The notes under the pieces are model-generated. The model saw only the letters and a program-made list of their open reading frames with translations. It searched no databases and was not told the origin of the DNA. Positions 1-5,996 of a stretch of 20,339 nt of DNA are shown in pieces. The position numbers and the translations under genes are program-made. Each line of letters begins with the position of its first letter. Positions within the stretch are counted from its first letter, which is position 1. This DNA is from a virus, in IMG/VR virus record IMGVR_UViG_3300025872_000395, positions 1 through 20,339 of that record, one strand, 5' to 3'.

Positions 1-2
1 GC

Positions 3-281
3 TACGGCAGTGCGTCGTTCGCGCCTCCTACGGAGAACTTCACGCCGTATCCTGACCTCACGCAGGATCAGGTGCTGGGGTGGTGCTGGAGCAACGGCGT
101 CGATCAGACGGCCATCGAGGCGAACGTGACGCAGCAGATTGCCGATCAAGTGAATCCTCCGGTCGTCGCTCCGCCGCTGCCGTGGCTTCCTCCTGTGATG
201 ATCGTGCCTCCGATGTTGCCGCAGGTGACGCCGGTTTTGGTTGCGTCCGATGCGAGCGTCTCCGATGCTCCGGCGGCATGA
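3..281 (+). CDS. Small phage protein, 5' end cut by window edge
   Basis: The reading frame is open from the left edge to a TGA at 279-281, so only the C-terminal 92 residues are visible and the true start lies outside. The visible part has a segment reading LTQDQVLGWCWSNGVD followed by an acidic helix and a Pro-rich tail with QVNPPVV and PPLPW. From memory, this combination (QVLGW, then a helix, then NPPVV..PLPW) recurs in small uncharacterised proteins of tailed phages, but no function is established. An internal GTG at 72 could start a shorter product, yet the coding signal continues upstream of it. The stop overlaps the next start (ATGA at 278-281), which indicates translational coupling with the small genes that follow. 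Confidence 0.6.
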   Translation, partial: YGSASFAPPTENFTPYPDLTQDQVLGWCWSNGVDQTAIEANVTQQIADQVNPPVVAPPLPWLPPVMIVPPMLPQVTPVLVASDASVSDAPAA

Positions 282-436
282 TTAAAATCGAACTCACCAC
301 CGAACAAGCGAACAACCTCCTGCAACTCATCGATATCGCCATCAAGGCTGGCGGCTTCCAGAATGCGAAAGTCGGCGTTCCTCTGGCCGATCTGATTTTG
401 GAAGCTGCCAAGCAGTCACAGGCGGACGCTAACTAA
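278..436 (+). CDS. Small conserved-type phage protein, 52 aa
   Basis: ATG at 278 overlaps the TGA of the upstream gene, and the frame ends at TAA 434-436. A longer version of this frame beginning at 80 would run inside the preceding gene and gives an Arg/Ser-rich, unlikely N-terminus, so the 278 start is preferred. The product begins MIKIELTTEQANNLLQLID and is mostly one or two amphipathic helices with alternating hydrophobic residues, without signal peptide or membrane segment. Similar short proteins opening with IKIELT..QA.NLLQLID appear near lysis or head genes of tailed phages (recalled, not searched). Function is unknown; a dimeric helical accessory protein is the most that can be inferred. 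Confidence 0.6.
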   Translation: MIKIELTTEQANNLLQLIDIAIKAGGFQNAKVGVPLADLILEAAKQSQADAN

Positions 437-445
437 CCAAGCACG

Positions 446-643
446 ATGACGGACCACCACGCTTTCATTCGAGATATCTCAATCGGCGTCGGTGGTCCGG
501 TCATCGGCATCATGGGGAACGCCATGTTCTCCGATCCGAATCTCAAGACGGCATCCCTGGCGCTCGGCGCTTTTGCCGCGTTTCTGACATGCGTCGTCAA
601 GCTGGTTGACCTGTATCAGAAATTCAAAAATCGAAACAAATGA
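446..643 (+). CDS. Small membrane protein, holin-like
   Basis: A 65-residue protein starting at ATG 446, ten bases after the previous gene. It has two hydrophobic stretches, roughly residues 10-28 (ISIGVGGPVIGIMGNAMF) and 36-56 (ASLALGAFAAFLTCVVKLV), followed by a basic tail (KFKNRNK). Two short membrane segments with a charged C-terminus are typical of class II holins, which permeabilise the inner membrane at lysis time. A second holin-like gene follows directly and overlaps it by four bases, so the two could form a holin/antiholin pair. Identity as a holin rests on size, topology and position only; it could be another small phage membrane protein. Confidence 0.55.
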   Translation: MTDHHAFIRDISIGVGGPVIGIMGNAMFSDPNLKTASLALGAFAAFLTCVVKLVDLYQKFKNRNK

Positions 644-834
644 ACCCGAACATTTCCTCTCTTCTCCGCCACGGTCTTAGCGCGCTTGGCGGTTTTCTCG
701 TTGCCAAAGGGTTGGCCAGTGCTGATCAGGTTGCCGAGATTGCTGGTGCGACTGTCACTCTGCTCGGTGCTGTCTGGTCGATCTGGAAGAACAAGCAATC
801 AGCCGCTGCCGCACCCGTCAAACAGACGGAATGA
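640..834 (+). CDS. Putative phage holin
   Basis: A 64-residue protein starting at ATG 640, overlapping the upstream stop by ATGA. The N-terminal half reads LLRHGLSALGGFLVAKGLA, then an acidic turn (SADQVAEI) and a second hydrophobic segment (GATVTLLGAVWSIWKNK), ending in a hydrophilic tail. This pattern (RHGL..LGGFLVAKG and then a VTLLGAVWSIW helix) closely matches what I recall of the Pam3-gp28-type putative phage holins, which are predicted to form lesions in the inner membrane. The stop overlaps the start of the next gene (ATGA at 831-834), so the lysis-type genes look translationally coupled. No endolysin gene is visible in this window, although one may lie beyond the left edge. Confidence 0.65.
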   Translation: MNPNISSLLRHGLSALGGFLVAKGLASADQVAEIAGATVTLLGAVWSIWKNKQSAAAAPVKQTE

Positions 835-1010
835 ACTTCCTGGCTGACTTCGTGATGAAGCTTGTCATCTGGCTTCATTCGCTGACGAAGCAGGATACGA
901 CGAACGAAGATGCTAAGAAGCAACCCGATCTTAAGCGCGGTCTTCTTGATCGTGTGCGCGAGCATGAGCGTGAGCTGCGCGAGCCGGGTGATTTACGTCC
1001 CCCACGGTGA
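831..1010 (+). CDS. Small helical protein, possible i-spanin-like partner
   Basis: A 59-residue frame from ATG 831 to TGA 1008-1010, coupled by ATGA to the holin gene. The N-terminus has a hydrophobic helix (FLADFVMKLVIWLHSL, residues 3-18); the rest is highly charged and helical (LKRGLLDRVREHERELREP). The last 101 bases overlap a different frame that encodes a secreted lipoprotein-like product starting at 910. An N-terminally anchored charged helix overlapped out of frame by a small lipoprotein gene is the arrangement of Rz/Rz1 spanins, which disrupt the outer membrane. Length is short for an i-spanin and the hydrophobic helix contains Asp and Lys, so the assignment is tentative. Confidence 0.5.
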   Translation: MNFLADFVMKLVIWLHSLTKQDTTNEDAKKQPDLKRGLLDRVREHERELREPGDLRPPR

Positions 1011-1134
1011 GCCTGTGAGGCTTGCTGAGGACGTTAAGGCCAAGGTTTGGGTCGTTGACGCCAGCGGCAAAACGGTGCGTAGTAAGAACCGCATTATCAT
1101 CCATGAAGGCTGGTATGCGCTTCCAAAGGACTAA
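910..1134 (+). CDS. Small secreted (lipo)protein, o-spanin-like
   Basis: A 74-residue protein starting at ATG 910, out of frame with and partly inside the 831-1010 gene. Residues 1-23 form a signal peptide (basic MLRSN, hydrophobic ILSAVFLIVCA) ending in SVSC, a possible but non-canonical lipobox because position -3 is Ser rather than Leu. The mature part (RVIYVPHGEPVRLAEDVKA and then KVWVV...GWYALPKD) is a short beta-rich domain of a kind often seen next to phage holins. The nested position is as expected for the outer-membrane lipoprotein of a spanin pair. If the signal is cleaved elsewhere, it is simply a small secreted phage protein. Confidence 0.55.
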   Translation: MLRSNPILSAVFLIVCASMSVSCASRVIYVPHGEPVRLAEDVKAKVWVVDASGKTVRSKNRIIIHEGWYALPKD

Positions 1135-1136
1135 TT

Positions 1137-1280
1137 ATGAGCATCAGAGCGCCGTACAAAGGCTCGCCATCTGTCGGATCTTCCGGCAGCGGACCTTACA
1201 AGCAATCGCCGCCTCCGAAGCCGCCGGTTAAGCCGGTGCCGCAGCCGGTTCCGAGTGGCAGCGGTCCGTATCGTAAATGA
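1137..1280 (+). CDS. Pro/Gly/Ser-rich 47-residue protein
   Basis: A short frame from ATG 1137, two bases after the preceding stop, to TGA 1278-1280. The product is low-complexity: an N-terminal part with GSGPYKQ, a central proline run (PPPKPPVKPVPQPVP) and a C-terminal SGSGPYRK that repeats the earlier GSGPY(K/R) motif. It is basic, has no membrane segment or cysteine and is probably disordered. It is the last plus-strand gene before the hairpin at 1292-1324. The close spacing to the upstream gene supports it being translated, but there is no recognised family and no function can be given. Confidence 0.45.
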   Translation: MSIRAPYKGSPSVGSSGSGPYKQSPPPKPPVKPVPQPVPSGSGPYRK

Positions 1281-1291
1281 TTCAAACGAAA

Positions 1292-1324
1292 ATCCCCCGG
1301 TGGTAATGAAAACCATCGGGGGAT
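1292..1324. terminator. Hairpin between convergent genes, probable bidirectional terminator
   Basis: Arms 1292-1304 (ATCCCCCGGTGGT) and 1312-1324 (ACCATCGGGGGAT) pair over 13 positions with a single G-T wobble, around a 7-base A-rich loop. It lies between the last plus-strand gene (ends 1280) and the end of the minus-strand operon (1345). A short T-containing stretch follows the stem on both strands (AATTGTTT and, on the minus strand, TTCGTTTG), although the T tract is imperfect. Position and symmetry fit a terminator acting on both transcripts. Confidence 0.75.
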
Positions 1325-1344
1325 AATTGTTTCGGAGAGTGGTG

Positions 1345-2538
1345 TCAGCGTCCTAACGATTTCATCACGCTGGCAACGAAGTCTTCGCTCTTCGCGGCGT
1401 TCGTATTTGCCGGTCGAGAACCGCCGCTTGTCGCGCGCGAGCTGACTCCAGGTTCGCTTCCGCGATACTTCGACAGCTCAGCTTGGAGACGCTTGTTCAC
1501 CTCGACCTGAGCGTAGAGCAGTTCGCGGTACTTGGGAGCGGCAGCGGCCCACAGGGCAGCTTTGGCCAGATCCTCTTCGCTGTTCTCACCGTTGAAGATT
1601 TGCTGGGCGAGACTGAGACGCTGGTTCAGTTCGCTATTCCACTCCTCGTCGTTCTCACGCGGCTCGAAGATTTCGAGAGAGCGAGCATCGCTGGAAACCT
1701 TCTGCCAGGTCTTCGTGGCCGACTCCAACGCAGCTTTCGTTCCCTCCTCGTTATCCTGCTGGTACTTGGAGATGACCGCATCGTAATCGGCCTTCGCCTC
1801 GGACAATTCGGACGCGCGTTCGCCATTGATTTCGTCGTACTTAACGATGAGAGCGCCAAGTTTGGCCTTCTTGGACGGTGAAAGACCTTCAACGATGTCG
1901 TCGATCTGCGAGTTGCGATAATCGCTCTCGGGCGATTTCAGCAGCGAAACAAGGCGTTCGCCGTCGGTTCCGACAAGACTCTTCACCGAATCAAAGACGC
2001 CATTGATCTTGCCCTCGTACTTCTTGATGAAGTCGGGATGACGCTCGATGTCCAGCAGTCGAACACGCTCCGAAAGCGCATCACGCTCCTCCTGCAACGC
2101 CTTGAGCTGCGATTCGAAATCAGGATTGGTAGACTTTCCAGCCTTCAGCTCGTCCAGTTGCTTCGCAAGCTGCGCCTTCTCTTCCTTGATCTTGCGAAAA
2201 GCATCAGCGGCTTTCGTTGACTTGATCGTCTCGGGGATGTCGGCGTCGTCAGTCGCGGCGGGAGCGGTGGATTCAGCAGCCGGTTTCTTACTTCCGAACA
2301 TCCGCTCGATGTCCTTCTCAGCTTTACTGAGCTTCGGAGATGTATCGTCCGAGGATGGCTTGGCCGACTTCTGCTTCTGCTGCTGCTTAGGTTCTTCGGT
2401 AACCTGAGAGGCAGAATTTGCAGCCTCATCAGCCGACGCGGCATCATCAACTCCGCTCGCTTTGAAGGCGTCGATGAACGAGCTGCCGAAGTCAGGAGTT
2501 TGGCTATTGACGAGAGGTGAATTCAGGGGTTCTTCCAT
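1345..2538 (-). CDS. Scaffold-like head assembly protein
   Basis: A 397-residue acidic, Lys/Glu/Ser/Ala-rich protein without a globular fold signature. The first ~100 residues are low-complexity (TEEPKQQQKQKSAKPSSDD). A long coiled coil follows, about residues 108-170 (KIKEEKAQLAKQLDELKAG, LKALQEERDALSERVRLLD). More helices run to about residue 350, then a Ser/Gly linker and a short basic C-terminal helix (FVASVMKSLGR). Scaffolding proteins, which drive procapsid assembly and are then expelled, typically have this elongated helical form and a short basic helix that contacts the capsid protein. It is the last gene of the operon that holds terminase and portal. No Shine-Dalgarno sequence is visible before the ATG; the leader is AT-rich. 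Unusually, no major capsid gene follows it. Confidence 0.6.
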   Translation of the reverse strand: MEEPLNSPLVNSQTPDFGSSFIDAFKASGVDDAASADEAANSASQVTEEPKQQQKQKSAKPSSDDTSPKLSKAEKDIERMFGSKKPAAESTAPAATDDADIPETIKSTKAADAFRKIKEEKAQLAKQLDELKAGKSTNPDFESQLKALQEERDALSERVRLLDIERHPDFIKKYEGKINGVFDSVKSLVGTDGERLVSLLKSPESDYRNSQIDDIVEGLSPSKKAKLGALIVKYDEINGERASELSEAKADYDAVISKYQQDNEEGTKAALESATKTWQKVSSDARSLEIFEPRENDEEWNSELNQRLSLAQQIFNGENSEEDLAKAALWAAAAPKYRELLYAQVEVNKRLQAELSKYRGSEPGVSSRATSGGSRPANTNAAKSEDFVASVMKSLGR

Positions 2539-2549
2539 ATTTTTAGAGA

Positions 2550-2882
2550 TTAGTATTGTTTCTCAAAAGTCGCTTCAGGTTCTTTCGCTGTTTCAATTAC
2601 GGCCAATTTTCGAAGGTTTTCAAGACAATGCGCGTAGCCAGCGGTTACACCGGCTGCAAAAATGATGTCCGATTCCTTGCTGCCATGAGACGGCATCGGC
2701 ACCGGGATTGACTCCGACACGATGCGAATCGCCATGCGGAGGATCGGATTCTTCATAATCGCTGCAAGTTCTGCCTGCTGCCCTTCGTTCTGCCATTCGC
2801 TCAGGTTTACTTCAGGCAGATTCAGCAGGTCCTGCTTCGTCTGATTGCTTGGGTTCTTCGTCAAGCCTCTTAGCCAGTTCAT
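2550..2882 (-). CDS. Small protein between portal module and scaffold
   Basis: A 110-residue protein; ATG at 2882 lies inside the 3' end of the upstream GH130-like gene, giving a 71-base overlap. The only later in-frame ATG (2756) would remove the segment VNLSEWQNEGQQAELAAIM, which looks like the natural core start, so the long form is preferred. The core has a helix, then a charged loop (PSHGSKESD) and a helix ending AGYAHCLENLRKLAVIE. In many phages a small protein of the form 'W..hP..qal...., then .aG...GL..vl..l' sits between portal and scaffold genes; position and pattern agree, but its function is unknown. The scaffold-like gene starts 11 bases after its stop. Confidence 0.55.
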   Translation of the reverse strand: MNWLRGLTKNPSNQTKQDLLNLPEVNLSEWQNEGQQAELAAIMKNPILRMAIRIVSESIPVPMPSHGSKESDIIFAAGVTAGYAHCLENLRKLAVIETAKEPEATFEKQY

Positions 2883-4170
2883 TGTATTTAGACTTCTTGT
2901 TTCGTTTCAGTTTATGCCGCTCGGGAATCGGGTCGATGACATCAACCAATGTCGGCGGATTGGTCTTATTGACGACATCGCGTTTCGGTCGAATCACCTT
3001 CGTCACCTCAAGCAAGTCGGCCAGTGGCAGCTTCATGTAGCCACAGTCCACATCGTTGATGCCGTACGAGATGACGAAGTGATTCTTCGCGCTGTCGAAG
3101 AAAGCACCGCACGGGAATACGACCGCTGGCAATCCGGGCCACCAGTCTTGCTGGTTCGTGCCGGTGAGAAGCGGCAGCGTCGTCATGCGGACGATGCGGA
3201 ACGGAGCTTTGGCTTCGAAAGCGTACGCACCCATGTAGTAGCGGCGCTTGCGGTTTATCCACGGCAACGAGCTGTGGAAGAAGGTCCAGTAAAGGCCGTC
3301 GCAGAGAATTGGATTAGTTCCGCCTCGAACCTCGCCAAATTTCCAGAGCGGATTGAACTCCTCGGTGACGTACTCGGCTTCCTTCTCTAGTCGCCCATTG
3401 AGGCGCACAACGACATGGGGATTGGCCGAATACACCATGTGTGGCGCATTATCGTGGACGAAGTAGAGCCAGTTCTTTTCATGGCCATCGTTGATCATGG
3501 CCTGCGCGTAGTTGTTGCCGTAGATCGGATCGAATCGGCCCACGTTCAGAAACTGCTTGTCGAGCAGGAACACCGCCTGATGCGCGTAGCTCTTGAACGG
3601 AACGAACGTGCAGCAGCTTATTCCGTACTTGTCTCCGAACTTCACGACGCGCGGATCTTCGAACTGCTCGTTCGGATAACCGGCGGTGAGCTGAAGGATC
3701 GACTTTTTTGTGGCTCGTAAATCTTTACTCAGCTCGAAGGCAACGATGTCGTTCTTCTCGGTGTAAACGTCCTCGTCTTTCTCACGCTTGTTCCGGCAGC
3801 GACGGGCGAAAAGCATGATTCGTCCATCTGCCTCCTGCATGATGGCTGGGTTGAAGTAGTACGTCCCTGTTTCAGCCGGAAGCACGATTTTGCCAATTTC
3901 CCAATCGGTTTGTTCGGCCAACTTTGGGACATCATTTTTTGCGTAGCTCATTAGAAACTCGGCTGCGAATTTGAGTTCGTCGTACAGTGAAAGCCAATGG
4001 TCGCGTTCCTCGCGGACCTCGGTGAGATGTTCCTCATGCTCCTTGGTGCGAATCTCCAGCGTTTTGCGGAGGTCTTCAATCTGCATGAGAAGATCGGCAT
4101 GACCATCGCCGCCATTGGCGAAGCGTTTAAGAGCCTTGAGGCTGATGTCTCGGATGATGTCTCTCATCAT
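2812..4170 (-). CDS. GH130-like beta-propeller protein with N-terminal coiled coil
   Basis: ATG at 4170 (ATGATG) overlaps the upstream stop; a longer frame to 4275 exists but runs into the previous gene. The 452-residue product has a helical, charged N-terminus (coiled coil about residues 25-70) and then a propeller-type domain. That domain carries motifs in the order expected for family GH130 mannoside phosphorylases and related five-bladed propellers: FNPAIM at about 106, FEDPR at 170, RGGTNPI at 282, VVFPCG at 350 and SYGINDVDCGYMKL at 368. GH130 enzymes cleave mannosides, mostly by phosphorolysis. Activity is not assured, because the loops around the EDPR and GGT motifs diverge from what I recall of the family. 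It follows two GT25 glycosyltransferases, so a role in trimming, binding or displaying the same glycan is plausible. The C-terminus is charged and probably disordered. Confidence 0.65.
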   Translation of the reverse strand: MMRDIIRDISLKALKRFANGGDGHADLLMQIEDLRKTLEIRTKEHEEHLTEVREERDHWLSLYDELKFAAEFLMSYAKNDVPKLAEQTDWEIGKIVLPAETGTYYFNPAIMQEADGRIMLFARRCRNKREKDEDVYTEKNDIVAFELSKDLRATKKSILQLTAGYPNEQFEDPRVVKFGDKYGISCCTFVPFKSYAHQAVFLLDKQFLNVGRFDPIYGNNYAQAMINDGHEKNWLYFVHDNAPHMVYSANPHVVVRLNGRLEKEAEYVTEEFNPLWKFGEVRGGTNPILCDGLYWTFFHSSLPWINRKRRYYMGAYAFEAKAPFRIVRMTTLPLLTGTNQQDWWPGLPAVVFPCGAFFDSAKNHFVISYGINDVDCGYMKLPLADLLEVTKVIRPKRDVVNKTNPPTLVDVIDPIPERHKLKRNKKSKYNELAKRLDEEPKQSDEAGPAESA

Positions 4171-4796
4171 GGATACAAGTTTGTGTTCTCCTGCGTCGCC
4201 AATCTCGGAAGAATTCCGTAGAAATTCATCCTGGGCATCGAATCGATCAGCATCTGAATGTCGATTGGACCCCAAACCTTTTGGTTCGTTTCAAGGAGCT
4301 TACAAGCCCCCTCGTAGTTTACAAGATATGCATGGGTACACATGCCTCGAACCAGTTTGTACAGGTTTGATGCGATGTAGCCATGATCTTCAATCGGATC
4401 AGCGCAGCAGCTTCCGAGGTAGACGACATGCCAATCGTTCGGAACGAATTGCAGGTTGTCGTTGGCCAGCGACTTCCAGTTCTTGTCGAGAAACTCAACA
4501 TCATCCTCAACGATCAGAAAGGTGCGATGATCGGTCAGCTTCGCCTCAACCATCCATTTGATGGCCGACCATGCGGCAAAGTGGCTGAGTCCGGCGACGA
4601 TGGTTTTGACCTTCGCCTTCTCCTTTTCCCGAGTGTGGTAGTAGTCGGTTGAAATGCCGCAGTTGTGCGCGCGAAAGCCATAGATCGGAACCGCATCGAT
4701 TCCGAACGACTTCATGTACCGAATGCACCGCCTCTCCTTCTCGCTCTCAGGATTTGAGATGATGAAGGTCGGTGTGTTCTCGAAATCGACTCTCAT
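4167..4796 (-). CDS. GT25-family glycosyltransferase (second copy)
   Basis: ATG 4796 overlaps the TGA of the upstream methyltransferase (ATGA), which selects this start over the longer frame to 4841. The 209-residue protein has the GT25 layout. It opens with a strand (TFIISNPESEKERRC), then a variant of the GC.LSH..aW hallmark (VAGLSHFAAW, residues 67-76), a metal/nucleotide-sugar binding acidic motif (VEDDVEF, EDD at 97-99), and the C-terminal GPIDIQM segment near 177. GT25 members transfer galactose or glucose, for example to lipooligosaccharide or to collagen hydroxylysine in animals. It is clearly related to the 5387-5989 product (shared GSCCA, CTH.Y.V, L.ET, PID.QM and ATQE/ADQE-type ends), so the two are duplicated copies. 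Acceptor and donor are unknown. Confidence 0.8.
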   Translation of the reverse strand: MRVDFENTPTFIISNPESEKERRCIRYMKSFGIDAVPIYGFRAHNCGISTDYYHTREKEKAKVKTIVAGLSHFAAWSAIKWMVEAKLTDHRTFLIVEDDVEFLDKNWKSLANDNLQFVPNDWHVVYLGSCCADPIEDHGYIASNLYKLVRGMCTHAYLVNYEGACKLLETNQKVWGPIDIQMLIDSMPRMNFYGILPRLATQENTNLYP

Positions 4797-5383
4797 CGGT
4801 TGGGGAGGATGTAGATGATGCCGCGCCGAGCGCCGACGCATCGGCTCGGATGGTTGTAGTAGTAGCTGTAGCCGTACTTCTGTGTCAGCGTCTTCGCTCG
4901 ATAAATCGCATCCAGCTTCTCCTTGATGTAGCCGAAGCAGATGTCGTGGTTGTTGTAGCTGTCGAATCCAAGCTGTCCGGTCGGCTCCTTGAAGTCGTGG
5001 ATGGCGATGACCGGATGCAGATCGTACCGATTGATTGCCTCAAGCTCCTCAAGCAGCGGAAGGTAATCGTTCCAGTGGGCGTCGAGGAAGAAGATCGTGT
5101 CGTGTCCAACACCGTGATGCGGGATGAACCAGTTCATGCAGGCATCGCTGCTGCCTTCGAACATCTCCACATGGAGCTTCTCACGCTTGAACCGCTCCTT
5201 CGCCTTCTCGACACGATCATGGTCAAGCTCGCATGAGACGGTCTTCAGGAAGTTCCTGGCCAACCAGACTGTCGTGTCGGCTTCGTGCGTTCCGGTTTCG
5301 ACCGCAGTCGTAAGCTCGAAGCGTTCTTTGAGGTAAAGAAACTCCTGCTCGATGAACGTGTCTCCGTTAAATGGTGAACCCAT
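4793..5383 (-). CDS. SAM-dependent methyltransferase-like protein
   Basis: A 196-residue protein starting at ATG 5383, three bases after the preceding stop. It has a class I (Rossmann) methyltransferase pattern. Motif I is TAVETGTHEADTTVWLA (residues 26-42, Glu/Gly loop for S-adenosylmethionine), Glu52 ends the second strand (VSCELD), FFLDAHW (98-104) fits the third acidic motif, and VIAIHDF (125-131) fits the next strand. This resembles the Methyltransf_24 type used on sugars and small phenolics. It lies between the two GT25 genes, which suggests O-methylation of a sugar they add; this is inference. It is only distantly similar to the 5997-6617 methyltransferase. A Tyr-rich C-terminal segment (YGYSYYYNHPSRCVGARRG) is a distinguishing feature. 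Confidence 0.7.
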   Translation of the reverse strand: MGSPFNGDTFIEQEFLYLKERFELTTAVETGTHEADTTVWLARNFLKTVSCELDHDRVEKAKERFKREKLHVEMFEGSSDACMNWFIPHHGVGHDTIFFLDAHWNDYLPLLEELEAINRYDLHPVIAIHDFKEPTGQLGFDSYNNHDICFGYIKEKLDAIYRAKTLTQKYGYSYYYNHPSRCVGARRGIIYILPNR

Positions 5384-5386
5384 GTT

Positions 5387-5989
5387 TTAGTCGGCTAGAA
5401 TCATTCCCTCCTGATCGGCAACACGCGGGAAAATGGTGAAGCAGTTGAGATGCGGTCTACTGTTGAAATACATCTGCAAATCGATTGGGGCGTTAATCGC
5501 CTCGTTCGTTTCGATCAGCGTCTTGAGAGCTTTCTTTCGGACGATGTAACAGTGAGTGCAAAGTGGCATCCCTTCGAACAGGTTTGAATCGTACTCGCGG
5601 CTGATCTTGCCGTGCGCGCAGCATGAGCCTGGATAGAGCAAGTCCCAGTTTTCCGGCAGCTTTATCAGCGCGCGTTCAATCGTCTCGCGCCAGTGCGGCC
5701 TGAAAAGGATGTCGTCCTCAAGCACCATCACCATGTCTGGCGTCTTCGGATCGAACTCCAGCGCGTTCCAAAGCATCCAATGCGACATCGTGCATCCGAC
5801 ATGCTTATGGCAGATCAGATAGCCTGAGCCGGGATTATCGACCTCGTACGGAATGCTCGCCTTCAGACCGGACTTCTTTCCATTCAGGCCATAGAAGATC
5901 CGATAATCCGTAATGCCAGCGGCACTCAGATTCTCTTTTAAGCGCGGGATACGCGGCGAACCGCGCATCGTGATGACTACCGTTTCCAC
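5387..5989 (-). CDS. GT25-family glycosyltransferase (first copy)
   Basis: The preferred start is GTG 5989, seven bases after the upstream TAA (5997-5999), giving 200 residues. It begins VETVVITMRGSPR, a normal GT25 N-terminal strand. A start at 6055 would add 22 residues encoded inside the upstream gene that look non-native. Hallmarks are GCTMSHWMLW (residues 65-74, canonical GC.xSH..xW), VLEDDILF (EDD 91-93, donor/metal site) and APIDLQM near 167. GT25 enzymes move galactose or glucose onto glycans or onto hydroxylysine of collagen-type proteins. Its paralogue is two genes downstream, with a methyltransferase on the 5' side of each copy. Conserved Cys-Cys in GSCCA and CTHCY may form disulfides or bind metal. 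The biological acceptor is not known. Confidence 0.8.
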   Translation of the reverse strand: METVVITMRGSPRIPRLKENLSAAGITDYRIFYGLNGKKSGLKASIPYEVDNPGSGYLICHKHVGCTMSHWMLWNALEFDPKTPDMVMVLEDDILFRPHWRETIERALIKLPENWDLLYPGSCCAHGKISREYDSNLFEGMPLCTHCYIVRKKALKTLIETNEAINAPIDLQMYFNSRPHLNCFTIFPRVADQEGMILAD

Positions 5990-5996
5990 GGTTCGA

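Noticed and set aside
80-277. Long version of the 52-residue gene starting at 80
   Set aside because: The extra part is Arg/Ser-rich, overlaps the preceding gene out of frame, and the ATGA start at 278 is a better fit.
1483-1881. 132-residue plus-strand frame opposite the scaffold-like gene
   Set aside because: It is an antisense reading of a coiled-coil gene, giving Leu/Val-rich sequence by codon complementarity.
2845-3390. 181-residue plus-strand frame opposite the GH130-like gene
   Set aside because: It lies wholly antisense to the propeller-coding region, has no ribosome site and no coherent domain, so it is a shadow.
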